Shown here in pieces: positions 1-8,400 of a DNA stretch of 64,000 nt. The stretch's first letter is position 1. Every line of letters starts with the position of its first letter. The position numbers and the translations under genes are program-made. The stretch is from Muribaculaceae bacterium Isolate-002 (NCI) (GTDB lineage: Bacteria; Bacteroidota; Bacteroidia; Bacteroidales; Muribaculaceae): the NCBI GenBank assembly GCA_004102805.1, contig SCEG01000008.1, forward strand, positions 1 through 64,000, in the 5' to 3' direction. The notes under the pieces are model-generated. The model saw nothing but the letters and a program-made list of their open reading frames with translations. It was not told where the DNA came from and ran no database searches.

Positions 1-24
1 GTGCGAAAAGTGTTATATTTGCCA

Positions 25-91
25 TAGGAAGTAGTTGAGTTGGTCGCTCACTACTAAGGTAGTCATTTTTTGCCTTAGTAACTACTTCCTA
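25..91. terminator. Long inverted repeat, probable terminator of an upstream gene
   Basis: A 12-bp arm (TAGGAAGTAGTT, 25-36) is matched by its reverse complement at 80-91, with a second nested pair (ACTAAGG / CCTTAGT) inside. T-rich DNA follows on the right. It probably ends a transcript entering from the left of the window. It could also be a small palindromic repeat. Confidence 0.45.
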
Positions 92-155
92 TTTTTATTT
101 TTGCCCAAAACGTTTAGGACAATATTGAAACATTTGATAAAATGTGGTGGAAAAA

Positions 156-187
156 TTTGGTTGTGAGGGAATAAAGTCGTACCTTTG
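156..187 (+). promoter_or_regulatory. Bacteroidetes-type promoter for rplU-rpmA
   Basis: TTTG at 156-159 and TACCTTTG at 180-187 are separated by 20 nt. They match the Bacteroidetes -33 (TTTG) and -7 (TAnnTTTG) consensus. This leaves a leader of about 90 nt before rplU, long enough for a ribosomal-protein leader structure, though no known motif was identified in it. Confidence 0.7.
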
Positions 188-283
188 TGTGCTTAAATTT
201 TTCCGCACCGGGTTATCGGTTAAGCGAATGCCGCAGAATGGGCGTTCCACCCGACGGAGTAACATATAAACCAACAAGTTAAA

Positions 284-604
284 ATGTTTGTAATTGTAGA
301 AATTCAAGGACAACAGTTCAAAGCTGAAAAAGACAAGTTCTTGTATGTACACTATCTCGGCGAAGAGGTAAAAGAGGGTGACAAGGTAGAATTTGACCGT
401 GTGCTTCTCGCAGACGCCGACGGTGACGTTAAGGTCGGTGCGCCTACCGTGGAAGGTGCAAAGGTAGTATGCGAAGTAGCTGCTCCCCTCGTAAAAGGTG
501 ACAAAGTGATCGTTTTCAAGAAAAAACGTCGCAAAGGTTACCGTGTGAAAAACGGTCATCGCCAGTATTTCACTAAAGTTGTGATTAAAGACGTTATTGC
601 ATAA
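284..604 (+). CDS. rplU: 50S ribosomal protein L21
   Basis: The 106-residue product has the usual L21 length. It begins [18 protein letters not shown] and ends in a basic tail with [16 protein letters not shown], both typical of bacterial L21, which binds 23S rRNA in the large subunit. rpmA (L27) follows after 19 bp, the near-universal rplU-rpmA pairing. Transcription probably starts from the promoter at 156-187. Nothing unusual was seen in the protein. Confidence 0.97.
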   Translation: MFVIVEIQGQQFKAEKDKFLYVHYLGEEVKEGDKVEFDRVLLADADGDVKVGAPTVEGAKVVCEVAAPLVKGDKVIVFKKKRRKGYRVKNGHRQYFTKVVIKDVIA

Positions 605-623
605 CCCCTAAAATCTTAAAGAA

Positions 624-887
624 ATGGCACATAAAAAAGGTGTAGGTAGTTCGAAGAACGGTCGTGAATCAGAAAGCAAACGACTCGGTGTTAAGATTTT
701 CGGCGGTCAGAATTGCAAAGCCGGCAACATTATCAAGCGTCAGCGTGGCACAGTGCACCACCCCGGTCAGAACGTGGGCATGGGCAAAGACCACACAATC
801 TACGCTCTGATTGACGGTGTGGTTGTTTTCTCTGAAGGAAAGAACGGCCGCCGCTTCATCAATGTAGCTCCGCACGCCGAAGCATAA
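624..887 (+). CDS. rpmA: 50S ribosomal protein L27
   Basis: The 87-residue product starts [16 protein letters not shown] and contains the L27 core ([29 protein letters not shown]). L27 lies near the peptidyl-transferase centre, with its N-terminal tail reaching towards the P site. There is no N-terminal extension of the kind cleaved in Firmicutes, so Ala2 follows the initiator directly. It is second in the operon with rplU, and a strong hairpin terminator follows. Confidence 0.97.
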   Translation: MAHKKGVGSSKNGRESESKRLGVKIFGGQNCKAGNIIKRQRGTVHHPGQNVGMGKDHTIYALIDGVVVFSEGKNGRRFINVAPHAEA

Positions 888-913
888 ACGTAAGTTTCAA
901 CACCATAAAAAAG

Positions 914-948
914 CGTCGTGTCCCCATTGCGGGGCGCGACGTTTTTTT
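914..948 (+). terminator. Rho-independent terminator after rpmA
   Basis: A GC-rich stem (GCGTCGTGTCCCC paired with GGGGCGCGACG) is followed by seven T residues, 26 bp after the rpmA stop. Confidence 0.85.
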
Positions 949-974
949 ATGTAGAATTCAAAGAAATGCCGCCC

Positions 975-1525
975 AAAATGTAGGGACGCACGGCTCCATC
1001 AAGGCAAAGACGAGGTGTGGGCGGGGGTCAGTCGGACAGGTCAGACAGGTCGGACGAGGAGAATGGGGGATACCACGGATCGCCCTGCTCGGGCTTGGCA
1101 ATGAGATTGCCGTGATGCCGGAGTCTGCGCCCGCTCCGCGTTCTGCGAGCTCCGGTTAATCACGGGCACGGGCCTCCGGCTATCCGAAGGGCGGGGTGTG
1201 AGGGTAAGATAGTTAGGGGCTTTAAGGTCGTTAAGGGATGGGATGGTGTAAACCGGCGTCCTGCGGAAGCCTTTGCTATATTTGCGGGTTAGCCCCGGAA
1301 GCCTCGCTGCGCTGCGGCGTCCGGGGTTACGCATAATCGGCGTCCTGCGGAAGCCGCTGTGTGGACGGGGACAGGTCAAACAGGGAGGACGGGTCGGATG
1401 GGTGTAGGAGGATGCGGGGGTGATGGGTGGCCGCTGTGGTGAGGTGATGTCGCTGTGGGCGATTGCCGGGGCGGGGGCGTCTCGCCCCCGTGAGTATCGC
1501 TGTGGGCGGTAGCCTGTCTTTTTTT
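975..1525. repeat. Gene-free interval with dispersed repeat copy A
   Basis: This GC-rich interval between two convergent genes has no credible gene. It holds a GTAGGGACGCACGG-type motif near 980-995, 9-bp tandem units GTCRGACRG at 1031-1057, and a segment at about 1095-1165 related to 56880-56945. It also holds a roughly 200-bp element in which CGGCGTCCTGCGGAAGCC occurs twice (1254-1271 and 1338-1355), and a hairpin built on CGGGGGCG / CGCCCCCG near 1477-1492. The same element recurs at about 5035-5290 and 10040-10260. Open frames here are by-products of high GC. Confidence 0.8.
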
Positions 1526-1550
1526 TAACGACCGCTTTTGCGTTGCTCCG

Positions 1551-1892
1551 TCATTTTTCTCCGCGGAAACCGCCTTGCTGCGGCGAGCCGGGGTTGCTGC
1601 CCGGACCGTTGCCGGTGGGCGGGGGCGGAGGTGTGTTGCCGGGAGCGCCGGGACGCATGCTGCCGGGTCTGTTGGCCGGCGGATAGTAAGAGGGGCGCAA
1701 ACTGCCTGGGCCGTAGCCGATGAGCGGAGGCGAGGGCGGCAGATTCCAGTCGCTCCAGTAATATGGAGCGTAGTCGCCTGCATACCATCCGGTGCCTCCG
1801 TCGACGGTTGCAATGGAGTCCCATCCCACGCAGCCCGAAAGTGACACGGTCATGGCTGCGGCGAGTGCCAGAGTTGCGGTGATCTTTTTCAT
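1551..1892 (-). CDS. Small proline/glycine-rich lipoprotein
   Basis: The 113-residue product starts at the ATG at 1892, preceded by an AGGAGG-like ribosome-binding site. A longer frame starting at 1922 is less likely. Residues 1-19 form a signal peptide (MKKITATLALAAAMTVSLSGC) ending in a lipobox with the acylated Cys. The mature part has a Trp/Tyr-rich stretch (about residues 23-50) and then a low-complexity region rich in Pro, Gly and Asn. It is probably anchored in the outer or inner membrane facing the periplasm or surface. No family was recognised and no function is proposed. It stands alone, divergent from nothing and downstream of cdd. Confidence 0.65.
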   Translation of the reverse strand: MKKITATLALAAAMTVSLSGCVGWDSIATVDGGTGWYAGDYAPYYWSDWNLPPSPPLIGYGPGSLRPSYYPPANRPGSMRPGAPGNTPPPPPTGNGPGSNPGSPQQGGFRGEK

Positions 1893-1987
1893 AATAGCCT
1901 CCTTTTTTATTATATTAGACAAGCCGGAGGCGGAAAAGGTTAAACCCGTCTCGGATAATAAATGTTAAAAAGGGCGGGTTGGCGGTG

Positions 1988-2461
1988 TCAGAACTCGGTG
2001 AATGACAGTGGCATGAGAGCTTTGACCGAGGGGAGGATATAGATTTCGTCGCGTCCGGCAAGGAGCACAGGCACGTCGTGGCCGGCCAGCTTTTCATATT
2101 CGAGCAGAGCCTGCCGGCAGGCGCCGCAGGGTGAGATGGGATGCTCTACCTCGAGGCTGTCGGTGCCGCGGGCGGCTATGGCTATTGTCTCGAATCGGGC
2201 GTCGGGGTGGTTGGCTCCGGCGTAGTAGCATGCGGTGCGTTCGGCGCAGGTGCCGGAGGGGAAGGCGGCGTTTTCCTGATTGGCTCCGGTGACGACGGTG
2301 CCGTCAGACAGCAGTATGGCCGCGCCGACATTGAAGCGGCTGTAGGGGGCATAGCTGCGCAGAGTGGCTGCGCGGGCTTCGTCGACGAGATGCTGTTGCG
2401 CGGGAGTCAGCTCTGAATATTGCGCGGATATGACGGGGATTACGATGTCGATATTTTTCAT
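1988..2461 (-). CDS. cdd: Cytidine deaminase
   Basis: The 157-residue product matches homotetrameric cytidine deaminase, which converts cytidine and deoxycytidine to the uridine forms in pyrimidine salvage. The zinc/catalytic signature is visible: TCAERTA, with the catalytic Glu after the first zinc Cys, and PCGACRQ, with the other two Cys ligands. The substrate-binding region FNVGAAILLSDG is also present. It is transcribed alone, divergently from the TPR gene at 2628. Two imperfect copies of CAAAWTTTTGGGGC-like sequence lie in the shared upstream region. Confidence 0.93.
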   Translation of the reverse strand: MKNIDIVIPVISAQYSELTPAQQHLVDEARAATLRSYAPYSRFNVGAAILLSDGTVVTGANQENAAFPSGTCAERTACYYAGANHPDARFETIAIAARGTDSLEVEHPISPCGACRQALLEYEKLAGHDVPVLLAGRDEIYILPSVKALMPLSFTEF

Positions 2462-2536
2462 GAGTGAAAACTGTTAAAGGGGTGTCACAAATAAAACAAA
2501 TTTTGGGGCAAAAAGCAAAATTTTGGGGCGTTAAAT

Positions 2537-2567
2537 TTTGCACGTTTATGATATTTGCTTAATTTTG
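2537..2567 (+). promoter_or_regulatory. Bacteroidetes-type promoter for the TPR gene
   Basis: TTTG (2537-2540) and TAATTTTG (2560-2567) are separated by 19 nt, matching the -33/-7 consensus. The leader to the ATG at 2628 is about 55 nt. Confidence 0.7.
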
Positions 2568-2627
2568 CAATTCAGAATAAATCCGCAATAAGGAAAAATA
2601 GTAAATACCAACAATACATCACTTGTA

Positions 2628-3311
2628 ATGTCAAAGAAAACAACCGGCGAGGAGACTCGCACATCGATCGATGACCTTAACGACTCGCTCACAGGCATCA
2701 GCGCCAAGGTGCAGAAAAACATGAAAGTACTCTCAATCATCGGTATCGTGATAGCGCTGATTGTGGTGGCTGTAATCGTATATATTTTCCTGGTAAAGAA
2801 GCCTGCCGTCAACAAGCAGAACAATGCTATCGCCCAGGCTGACCGCGAGATGCTCATGACGGGCAACGACTCTATCGCCACCGCCATGTATCAGAAAGTT
2901 GCCGAAGGCAGCTATGATGCGGCCAACCGCGCCAAACTGATGACGGCAATCGGTCTGTATAACGATGGCAAATATGACGAGGCTATCAAATATCTGAAAG
3001 ATTACAGCGCCGGCGACGCTATCATCGGTCCGGCAGCGCTGTCGCTTCTCGGCGACTGCTACGTCAACACCGACAAGCTCGACGACGCTATAGCAGCCTA
3101 CAAGAAAGCTATCTCTAAGAGCGGCGACAACGAGTATTACACTCCGCTTTTCATGGTGAAACTCGCCCATATCTACCACGAGCAGAAGAAATATGCCGAC
3201 GAGGCTGACATCTATCAGCAGATTGTCGACAAATATCCCGCATATCTGCAAAACTCCTACTTCAATATTGAGAAAGACCTCGAGCGCGCAAAGCAGCTCG
3301 CCGGCAAATGA
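2628..3311 (+). CDS. Membrane-anchored tetratricopeptide repeat protein
   Basis: The 227-residue product has a short charged cytoplasmic N-terminus and one transmembrane helix at about residues 33-55 (IIGIVIALIVVAVIVYIFLV). The rest is a helical domain with TPR-like repeats (for example ALSLLGDCYVNTDKLDDAIA and IYHEQKKYADEADIYQQIVD). The architecture resembles YfgM/DUF2133-type proteins that work with envelope chaperones or the Sec machinery, but a specific role cannot be assigned from sequence alone. It has its own promoter and terminator, so it is monocistronic. Confidence 0.85.
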   Translation: MSKKTTGEETRTSIDDLNDSLTGISAKVQKNMKVLSIIGIVIALIVVAVIVYIFLVKKPAVNKQNNAIAQADREMLMTGNDSIATAMYQKVAEGSYDAANRAKLMTAIGLYNDGKYDEAIKYLKDYSAGDAIIGPAALSLLGDCYVNTDKLDDAIAAYKKAISKSGDNEYYTPLFMVKLAHIYHEQKKYADEADIYQQIVDKYPAYLQNSYFNIEKDLERAKQLAGK

Positions 3312-3337
3312 TATCAGGGGGGTAGTCAAAGATAAAG

Positions 3338-3371
3338 CGGAGGGCGCATGATTGCGTCCTCCGTGTTTTTT
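3338..3371 (+). terminator. Terminator after the TPR gene
   Basis: CGGAGGGCGCA (3338-3348) pairs with TGCGTCCTCCG (3353-3363), followed by GTGTTTTTT. Confidence 0.8.
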
Positions 3372-3471
3372 AGAGGGGTTGCAAACCTCAGAGTGTAGGG
3401 CCGGTTGGACGGCATCATCTGAAGCCGTTGTTTTGATAATAGTCAAGCCTTCGTTTAACAGTTATATAGTC

Positions 3472-4824
3472 ATGGATAAAAGGTTGCAGGAACTGGCAAA
3501 TCTGCCTGTCGGAAAGCTTTTGCTGCGTTACAGTGTGCCCGCTGTGGTGGGAATTGTGGTGATGCAGCTCTACAATATCGTCGACCGTATATTTATCGGT
3601 CAGGTGGTGGGGACTGACGCCATCGCCGGGCTCGCCATTACGTTTCCGGTGGTGAATATCACCACGGCGTTGGGTGTGCTGATCGGAGCGGGAGCCTCCG
3701 CGAGGGTGTCGATAATGCTCGGCAACAAAGATGAGGAGTCGGCGCGTAAAGTGGTTGGAAATTCGCTGGTGCTGACGCTTGTCATCGGGGCTGTGTATAT
3801 TGCGATGTTCTATCTCTTTCTCGACGACCTTCTCGAGCTGTTCGGAGCCACGGAAGCCAATCTGCCTTACGCGCGCGACATGATGCTGTGGGTGCTCCCC
3901 GGACTGTTTCTTACCAATATCGCTTTCTCGTTCAACAATATAATGCGTGCGTCGGGATTTCCGGCCAAGGCGATGGTGACTATGTTTATAGGCGCGGGTG
4001 TCAATGTGGTGCTCGACCCGATATTCATCTACGTGCTTGGCTGGGGCATCAAGGGGGCGGCGATAGCCACCGACATAGCGATGGCGGTGTCGGCGGTGTT
4101 TGTCATGATCCATTTTATGCGAGGGCACGGCACGGTGCGTTTCTGTCGCGGCATCTATCGTCTCGACCGGCGCATTGTGTGGGGCATCATCGGCATCGGA
4201 GCGGCGCCGAGCATTGTCAATCTGGCGGGATGTCTGATCAACATATTGATAAACAACACGCTCAACCGTTACGGCGGTTCGGATGCGATAGCGTCGGCGG
4301 GTGTGTTTGTGACGGTGACATCATTTGTGGTGGCGTTTATCATCGGAGTCTGCCAGGGCATGCAGCCTATTGCGGGCTACAATTATGGAGCGAAGCGTTA
4401 TGCGCGGCTCAATCGGGTGTTTATGCTTGCGCTGTGCGTTGTGACGGCTGTCAGCGTGGCCGGATGGGCTCTGGGCATGCTTGTGCCCGAGGGGCTGTCG
4501 GCGGCATTTCTCACCGATGCCGAGATGGTGAAGAGCACTGCGGGCTATCTGAGCATTGCGATGTCGATGTTCTGGATGGTGGGAGTGCAGATTGTGTCGA
4601 CTACATTTTTCCAGTCGATAGGAAAAGTCGGGAAGTCGATTTTTCTGAGTCTGACGCGTCAGGTGCTGTTTCTGATTCCGACGCTGCTTATTTTGCCGGG
4701 AATTTACGGATTGCGCGGTATATGGCTGTGCTTTCCGGTGTCTGACGTCGCTGCATTCGCGGTCACTGTTGTGATGGTGGTGTGGCAGCTTCGCAAGCTG
4801 CGGCAGGTTGCGGCAGGGATATAA
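3472..4824 (+). CDS. MATE family efflux transporter
   Basis: The 450-residue product has the usual MATE length with about 12 hydrophobic helices. The start at 3472 gives MDKRLQELANLPVGKLLLRY, the family's typical amphipathic N-terminus. An upstream in-frame start at 3352 would run through the preceding terminator and is rejected. Family hallmarks are QLYNIVDRIFIGQVVGTDAIAG in helix 1 and NNIMRASGFPAKAM, with the pseudo-repeated GMQPIAGYNYGAKRY in the second half. It is an inner-membrane, cation-coupled exporter of drugs or metabolites; the substrate cannot be predicted. It is a single gene that converges on the adhesin gene at 5457. Confidence 0.93.
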   Translation: MDKRLQELANLPVGKLLLRYSVPAVVGIVVMQLYNIVDRIFIGQVVGTDAIAGLAITFPVVNITTALGVLIGAGASARVSIMLGNKDEESARKVVGNSLVLTLVIGAVYIAMFYLFLDDLLELFGATEANLPYARDMMLWVLPGLFLTNIAFSFNNIMRASGFPAKAMVTMFIGAGVNVVLDPIFIYVLGWGIKGAAIATDIAMAVSAVFVMIHFMRGHGTVRFCRGIYRLDRRIVWGIIGIGAAPSIVNLAGCLINILINNTLNRYGGSDAIASAGVFVTVTSFVVAFIIGVCQGMQPIAGYNYGAKRYARLNRVFMLALCVVTAVSVAGWALGMLVPEGLSAAFLTDAEMVKSTAGYLSIAMSMFWMVGVQIVSTTFFQSIGKVGKSIFLSLTRQVLFLIPTLLILPGIYGLRGIWLCFPVSDVAAFAVTVVMVVWQLRKLRQVAAGI

Positions 4825-5324
4825 AAAAAATTACTCGTCGTCTCGACGAATAATCTTCTTACCTTAAATCTAATACCATGAAAAACTGATGCAAAGTTAT
4901 GCTTTTTATGTTATACAACATAATTTTTCAGCAAGAAAATGAATTTTGTTAACATTGTTTAACTGTAATGGGGAGGATGGGGGCTGTTTTAACAAAAGTA
5001 TAGGGATTGGGGGTGTGTTGAGGGAGAGGATGCGGGTGGTGTAAATCGGCGTCCTGCGGAAGCCTTTGCTTTATTTGTTTGATAGCCCCGGAAGCCTCGC
5101 TGCGCTCGGCGTCCAGGGTTACGCATAATCGGCGTCCTGCGGAAGCCGAGGGGTGGTGGGGACAAGTCGGACAGGTCAGACAGGGAGGACGGGTCGGACG
5201 GGGTGTAGGAGGATGCGGGGGTGAATGGTGGGAGTAGTGTCGCTGTGGGCGGTAGCCGGGGCGGGGGCGTCTCGCCCCCGTGATAGCATGGGGAGCAGGG
5301 TGGAGGAAGAACATGGATAAAAGA
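4825..5324. repeat. Gene-free interval with dispersed repeat copy B
   Basis: The first 150 bp are AT-rich and featureless. From about 5020 comes the second copy of the GC-rich element also seen near 1240 and 10040. The direct repeat CGGCGTCCTGCGGAAGCC lies at 5047-5064 and 5130-5147. 9-bp units GTCRGACRG or variants run from 5166 to 5201. A GGCGGGGGCG / CGCCCCCG hairpin follows near 5261-5280. No gene is supported. Confidence 0.8.
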
Positions 5325-5387
5325 ATAAACAAAAAAACACCGACAAGACTCTCAAAAGCAAAGTGATATGAATTATAAACAGTTTCT
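5325..5387. mobile_element. Right half of a 163-bp inverted-repeat element
   Basis: About 60 bp match the right end of the elements at 61532-61694 and 48763-48925, including GACTCTCAAAAGCAAAGTGA and the terminal TAAACAGTTTCT. The left half is missing, and GC-rich repeat copy B lies directly to its left, so this is a truncated copy. Confidence 0.7.
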
Positions 5388-5393
5388 AAATGA

Positions 5394-5426
5394 CCGGAGG
5401 CTGCGCTTTGTCGGCGCAGCCTCCGG
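5394..5426 (-). terminator. Terminator of the adhesin gene
   Basis: A perfect 13-bp stem (CCGGAGGCTGCGC / GCGCAGCCTCCGG) with a 7-nt loop lies 31 bp beyond the adhesin stop codon on the minus strand. Confidence 0.8.
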
Positions 5427-5456
5427 ATGCAGGGCTGAAATTATTTCAGTTCGGGA

Positions 5457-8400
5457 TTATTTCACTACGATCTTGGCGGCGGTGTTGCCGGCTTTTACGA
5501 TGTAGAAGCCTCCGGCGAGGGGCACGACGGTGCGTGCGGTACCTTGCGCTGCTGCCACTGCTTTGCCGTCGGCGGTGAATACTTCTACGGTGAGACCTTC
5601 AGCACCGGTGACGACTGCGGCGCCTGCTACGGTGAAGATGGAGATGTTGTCGGCCGAGAGGCTGCCGATGCCGGAGAAGCTTGTGTCGACTTTCACGCTG
5701 TTGGAGCAGTTTGACTCACCTTCGGCATATACGCCTGTCACGGTGTAGGTGTAGGTCGATTTGCCGTCGGTGTCGTTGTCGATGAAGCTGGTGCCGGTCA
5801 CAGGCTCGCTGTTGAGGCGTGCGGCATCGCGGTAGATGTTGTAGCCGATAAGGCTGACGGGAGTGGTGTTGCCGTTTTTGGCCGCGAATGTCACGTCATC
5901 GACAAAGAGCATGTACTGGTCGGCGCTGGTGCAGCGGATTGCGAAGTAGCGTGTGCCCTCTGGGAGGTAAGCGCTGTATTGACGCCACTGTGCGGGTATG
6001 TTGGCAAATTCCTCGATGAGGGTGAAGTCTTCGGGCTTGTTGCCGGTGGTGGAGCTGAGTATCTGGAATGTCTCGAGATACTGGGGCTGGTCGGGATCGG
6101 ATGGGAAGCTTGTGGCGTAGAGTGTTACCACCTGGGGCTCGCCGGTGAGTTCGGGTGAAACGGCCCAGTCGTCGCTCTGTATGAATGTGCTGCCGATTCG
6201 GGCATACATCGAGCAGAGATACTGGTTGCCTGAGTGGGCGTTGAATGCCGAGATGTTGCCGGTCTGGAGTGCGGGCAATGTGTTGTCAAAGACGAAGAAT
6301 GACTGGCGTCCCGACACGGGGAGCTGCTTGTTGCCTATGCCACCCATTGTGCCGCCGTCAAGGTCATGGAATGTCCAGCCGGGCACCTGGGTTGCCCATG
6401 AGAGTGCGGGAGCGTCGAAAGTCTCTGTCTCGAGGGCTCCGATGGTGAGGTCGGCGGGTTCGTTCCATGTCAGGAGCACGCTGCCGTTGTCGGCCTGTCC
6501 GTCGAGGCCGGTGACAGCCGGAAGTGCGCTTGTGCGGGCGAGTACGGTGACTGAGGCCGAGTTGTCGGCTTCAAACATGTCGGGGCCGTATTCGATTTCT
6601 GCTGTATAGACGAGCTCTTCGTCAGCGAGAGCGCCGGCATTGTCGGTGAATGTGAATGCTGCGGTTTCTTCCACGTCGAGGGGCTGGCCGTTGCGGCTGT
6701 CGACAAACTCGCCGTTGCGGAGGAGGTTGACTTTGTAGCCGAGCGCGCGCTCAAGACCGAGGTTTTCGATTTCGACGGTGATGTCGAAGCCGGTGTTGCG
6801 CTCTATCGAGCGGGGAGCGTCGACAGCTCTGATGCCGAGATTGTAGGGTGCTACAGAGGTGACGCGCAGGTCGTCGATGTGGGTGAAGCCGAATGTCTTG
6901 TTGGTGGCCGAGATGCGGATTGTGACGGTCTGTCCGGCATATTCGTCAAGAGGCACGGTGACTTTGTTCCACTGGCCGGGTGTGCCGCATTCCATCACTG
7001 TAGAGTTGAAAGCGTTGACGTAACCATCGCCGGCGTTGATGTCGACCGACACGATGTTTTCATTGGGCGACGAGCTGAGGTAGTTGAATACCTGGAATAT
7101 GAAGGCGGGAGAGATGATGTCGCCGAGGTCGATTTTTCCGGTGACGAGTCCGCAGGAGCCGCCTCCGTAGGCCTCGAAATACATCATGCCGCCGTCGTTG
7201 TCGGCAGGAGTGGTGCCGAAGTCGTCGGCGGCTACCATCTGCCAGATGTCGTTACCTTTGATTTTCTCGTTGGCGAAGATAGAGTTGACGCTGCAGTTGG
7301 CGAATGACTCGCTCCACGGAGCGACGTAGGGATTGCCGACAGCTGTCATGGCCGAGGGTACTTTCTTTGAGACGCCGCCTTCGGTGACAGCCTCTACGAT
7401 TGTCTGGATGAAGCGCTGTCCGTCGAAGTCGGGGAATTCGGCGAAGGCGTCATATTCGCAAGTGGTGCCCTCGACGTTTTCGGCGATGGTGTAGAGGTCG
7501 CCGGCCAGATATTCGTAGATGTTATATCTCACGTCGGCCTGCGAGAGGGTGCGGCCGTCGCTGTCTTTTGTCACGGGCGACCATGTTGCTACGACATGTC
7601 CGTTGCGAGACTCTGTCATTGTTACGAGGTCGGTGGCTACGGGTTCTGAGAAGCCTACGAAAACTTCGGCTTGGGTCTCGCTGCCGGTGCCGTTGTCGTT
7701 GTGGCAGATGACGCTGTAGGTGTGTTTGCCTGCGGGTGCGGCGTTGTCGCTGATGCTCATCTGCCCGCCGACGGTGATGTTTTTGTCGATGCTGTTGACA
7801 ACCTCACCGTCGCAGAGAAGGTCGATGCGGGTGATGGCGTCGAGCTGCTTTCCGCCGATGGTGAGAGAGGGGGTCGTGAATGTGGCGGTGACAATGTGTG
7901 CGCCGTTGTCGGCGGCTGTCACTGCGAGGTCGCTGACAGCGGCGGGTGCGCTGTGAGAGATGCCGGCTGCGATGGATATGCCGTCGATGTATAGATATCC
8001 GCCGCCGGTGGGAGTGACGGCGTGGATGCCGATGTAGTAGAGGCCGTCGGCATCGGGTGTGATGTGGCCGCTGAATGCTGCGGGAGTGGAGTCTGCCACT
8101 GATGAAGTCTCTATCACGGAGGCTGTCATTGCTTCGACGGTGGGCTCTGTGCCGAATTTCACTTCAAACTGCTCGGTGTAGCTGTTGGAGTAGGCGTGGG
8201 CGGTGAGAGCGAATTCGTAGCTGTTGCCTCCTTTGAGACGTGCCACGGGGAGTATGAGCCAGTTGTCGGCCGGTTTTGCCGAGGTGCTTACGTAGGCGCA
8301 TTTGTAAGATGAATTATATTGCCAGAGTTTTCCGTCGGGCGACAGTGACGAGTAGCCGATATAGTCGGCGGCCGAGGTGAATTCGGTGGCGTAGGGGGCC

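Noticed and set aside
188-283. Riboswitch or named ribosomal-protein leader upstream of rplU
   Set aside because: The leader length is suitable, but no known motif or convincing paired structure could be identified by eye.
1041-1813. Arg/Pro-rich open frames over the intergenic repeats (also near 4949-5332 and 10025-10234)
   Set aside because: They follow the GC-rich repeat copies, change frame between copies and have no ribosome-binding site; they are by-products of the repeats.
3352-3471. N-terminal 40-residue extension of the MATE protein
   Set aside because: It would start within the terminator of the preceding gene and shows no family similarity; the ATG at 3472 gives the usual start.
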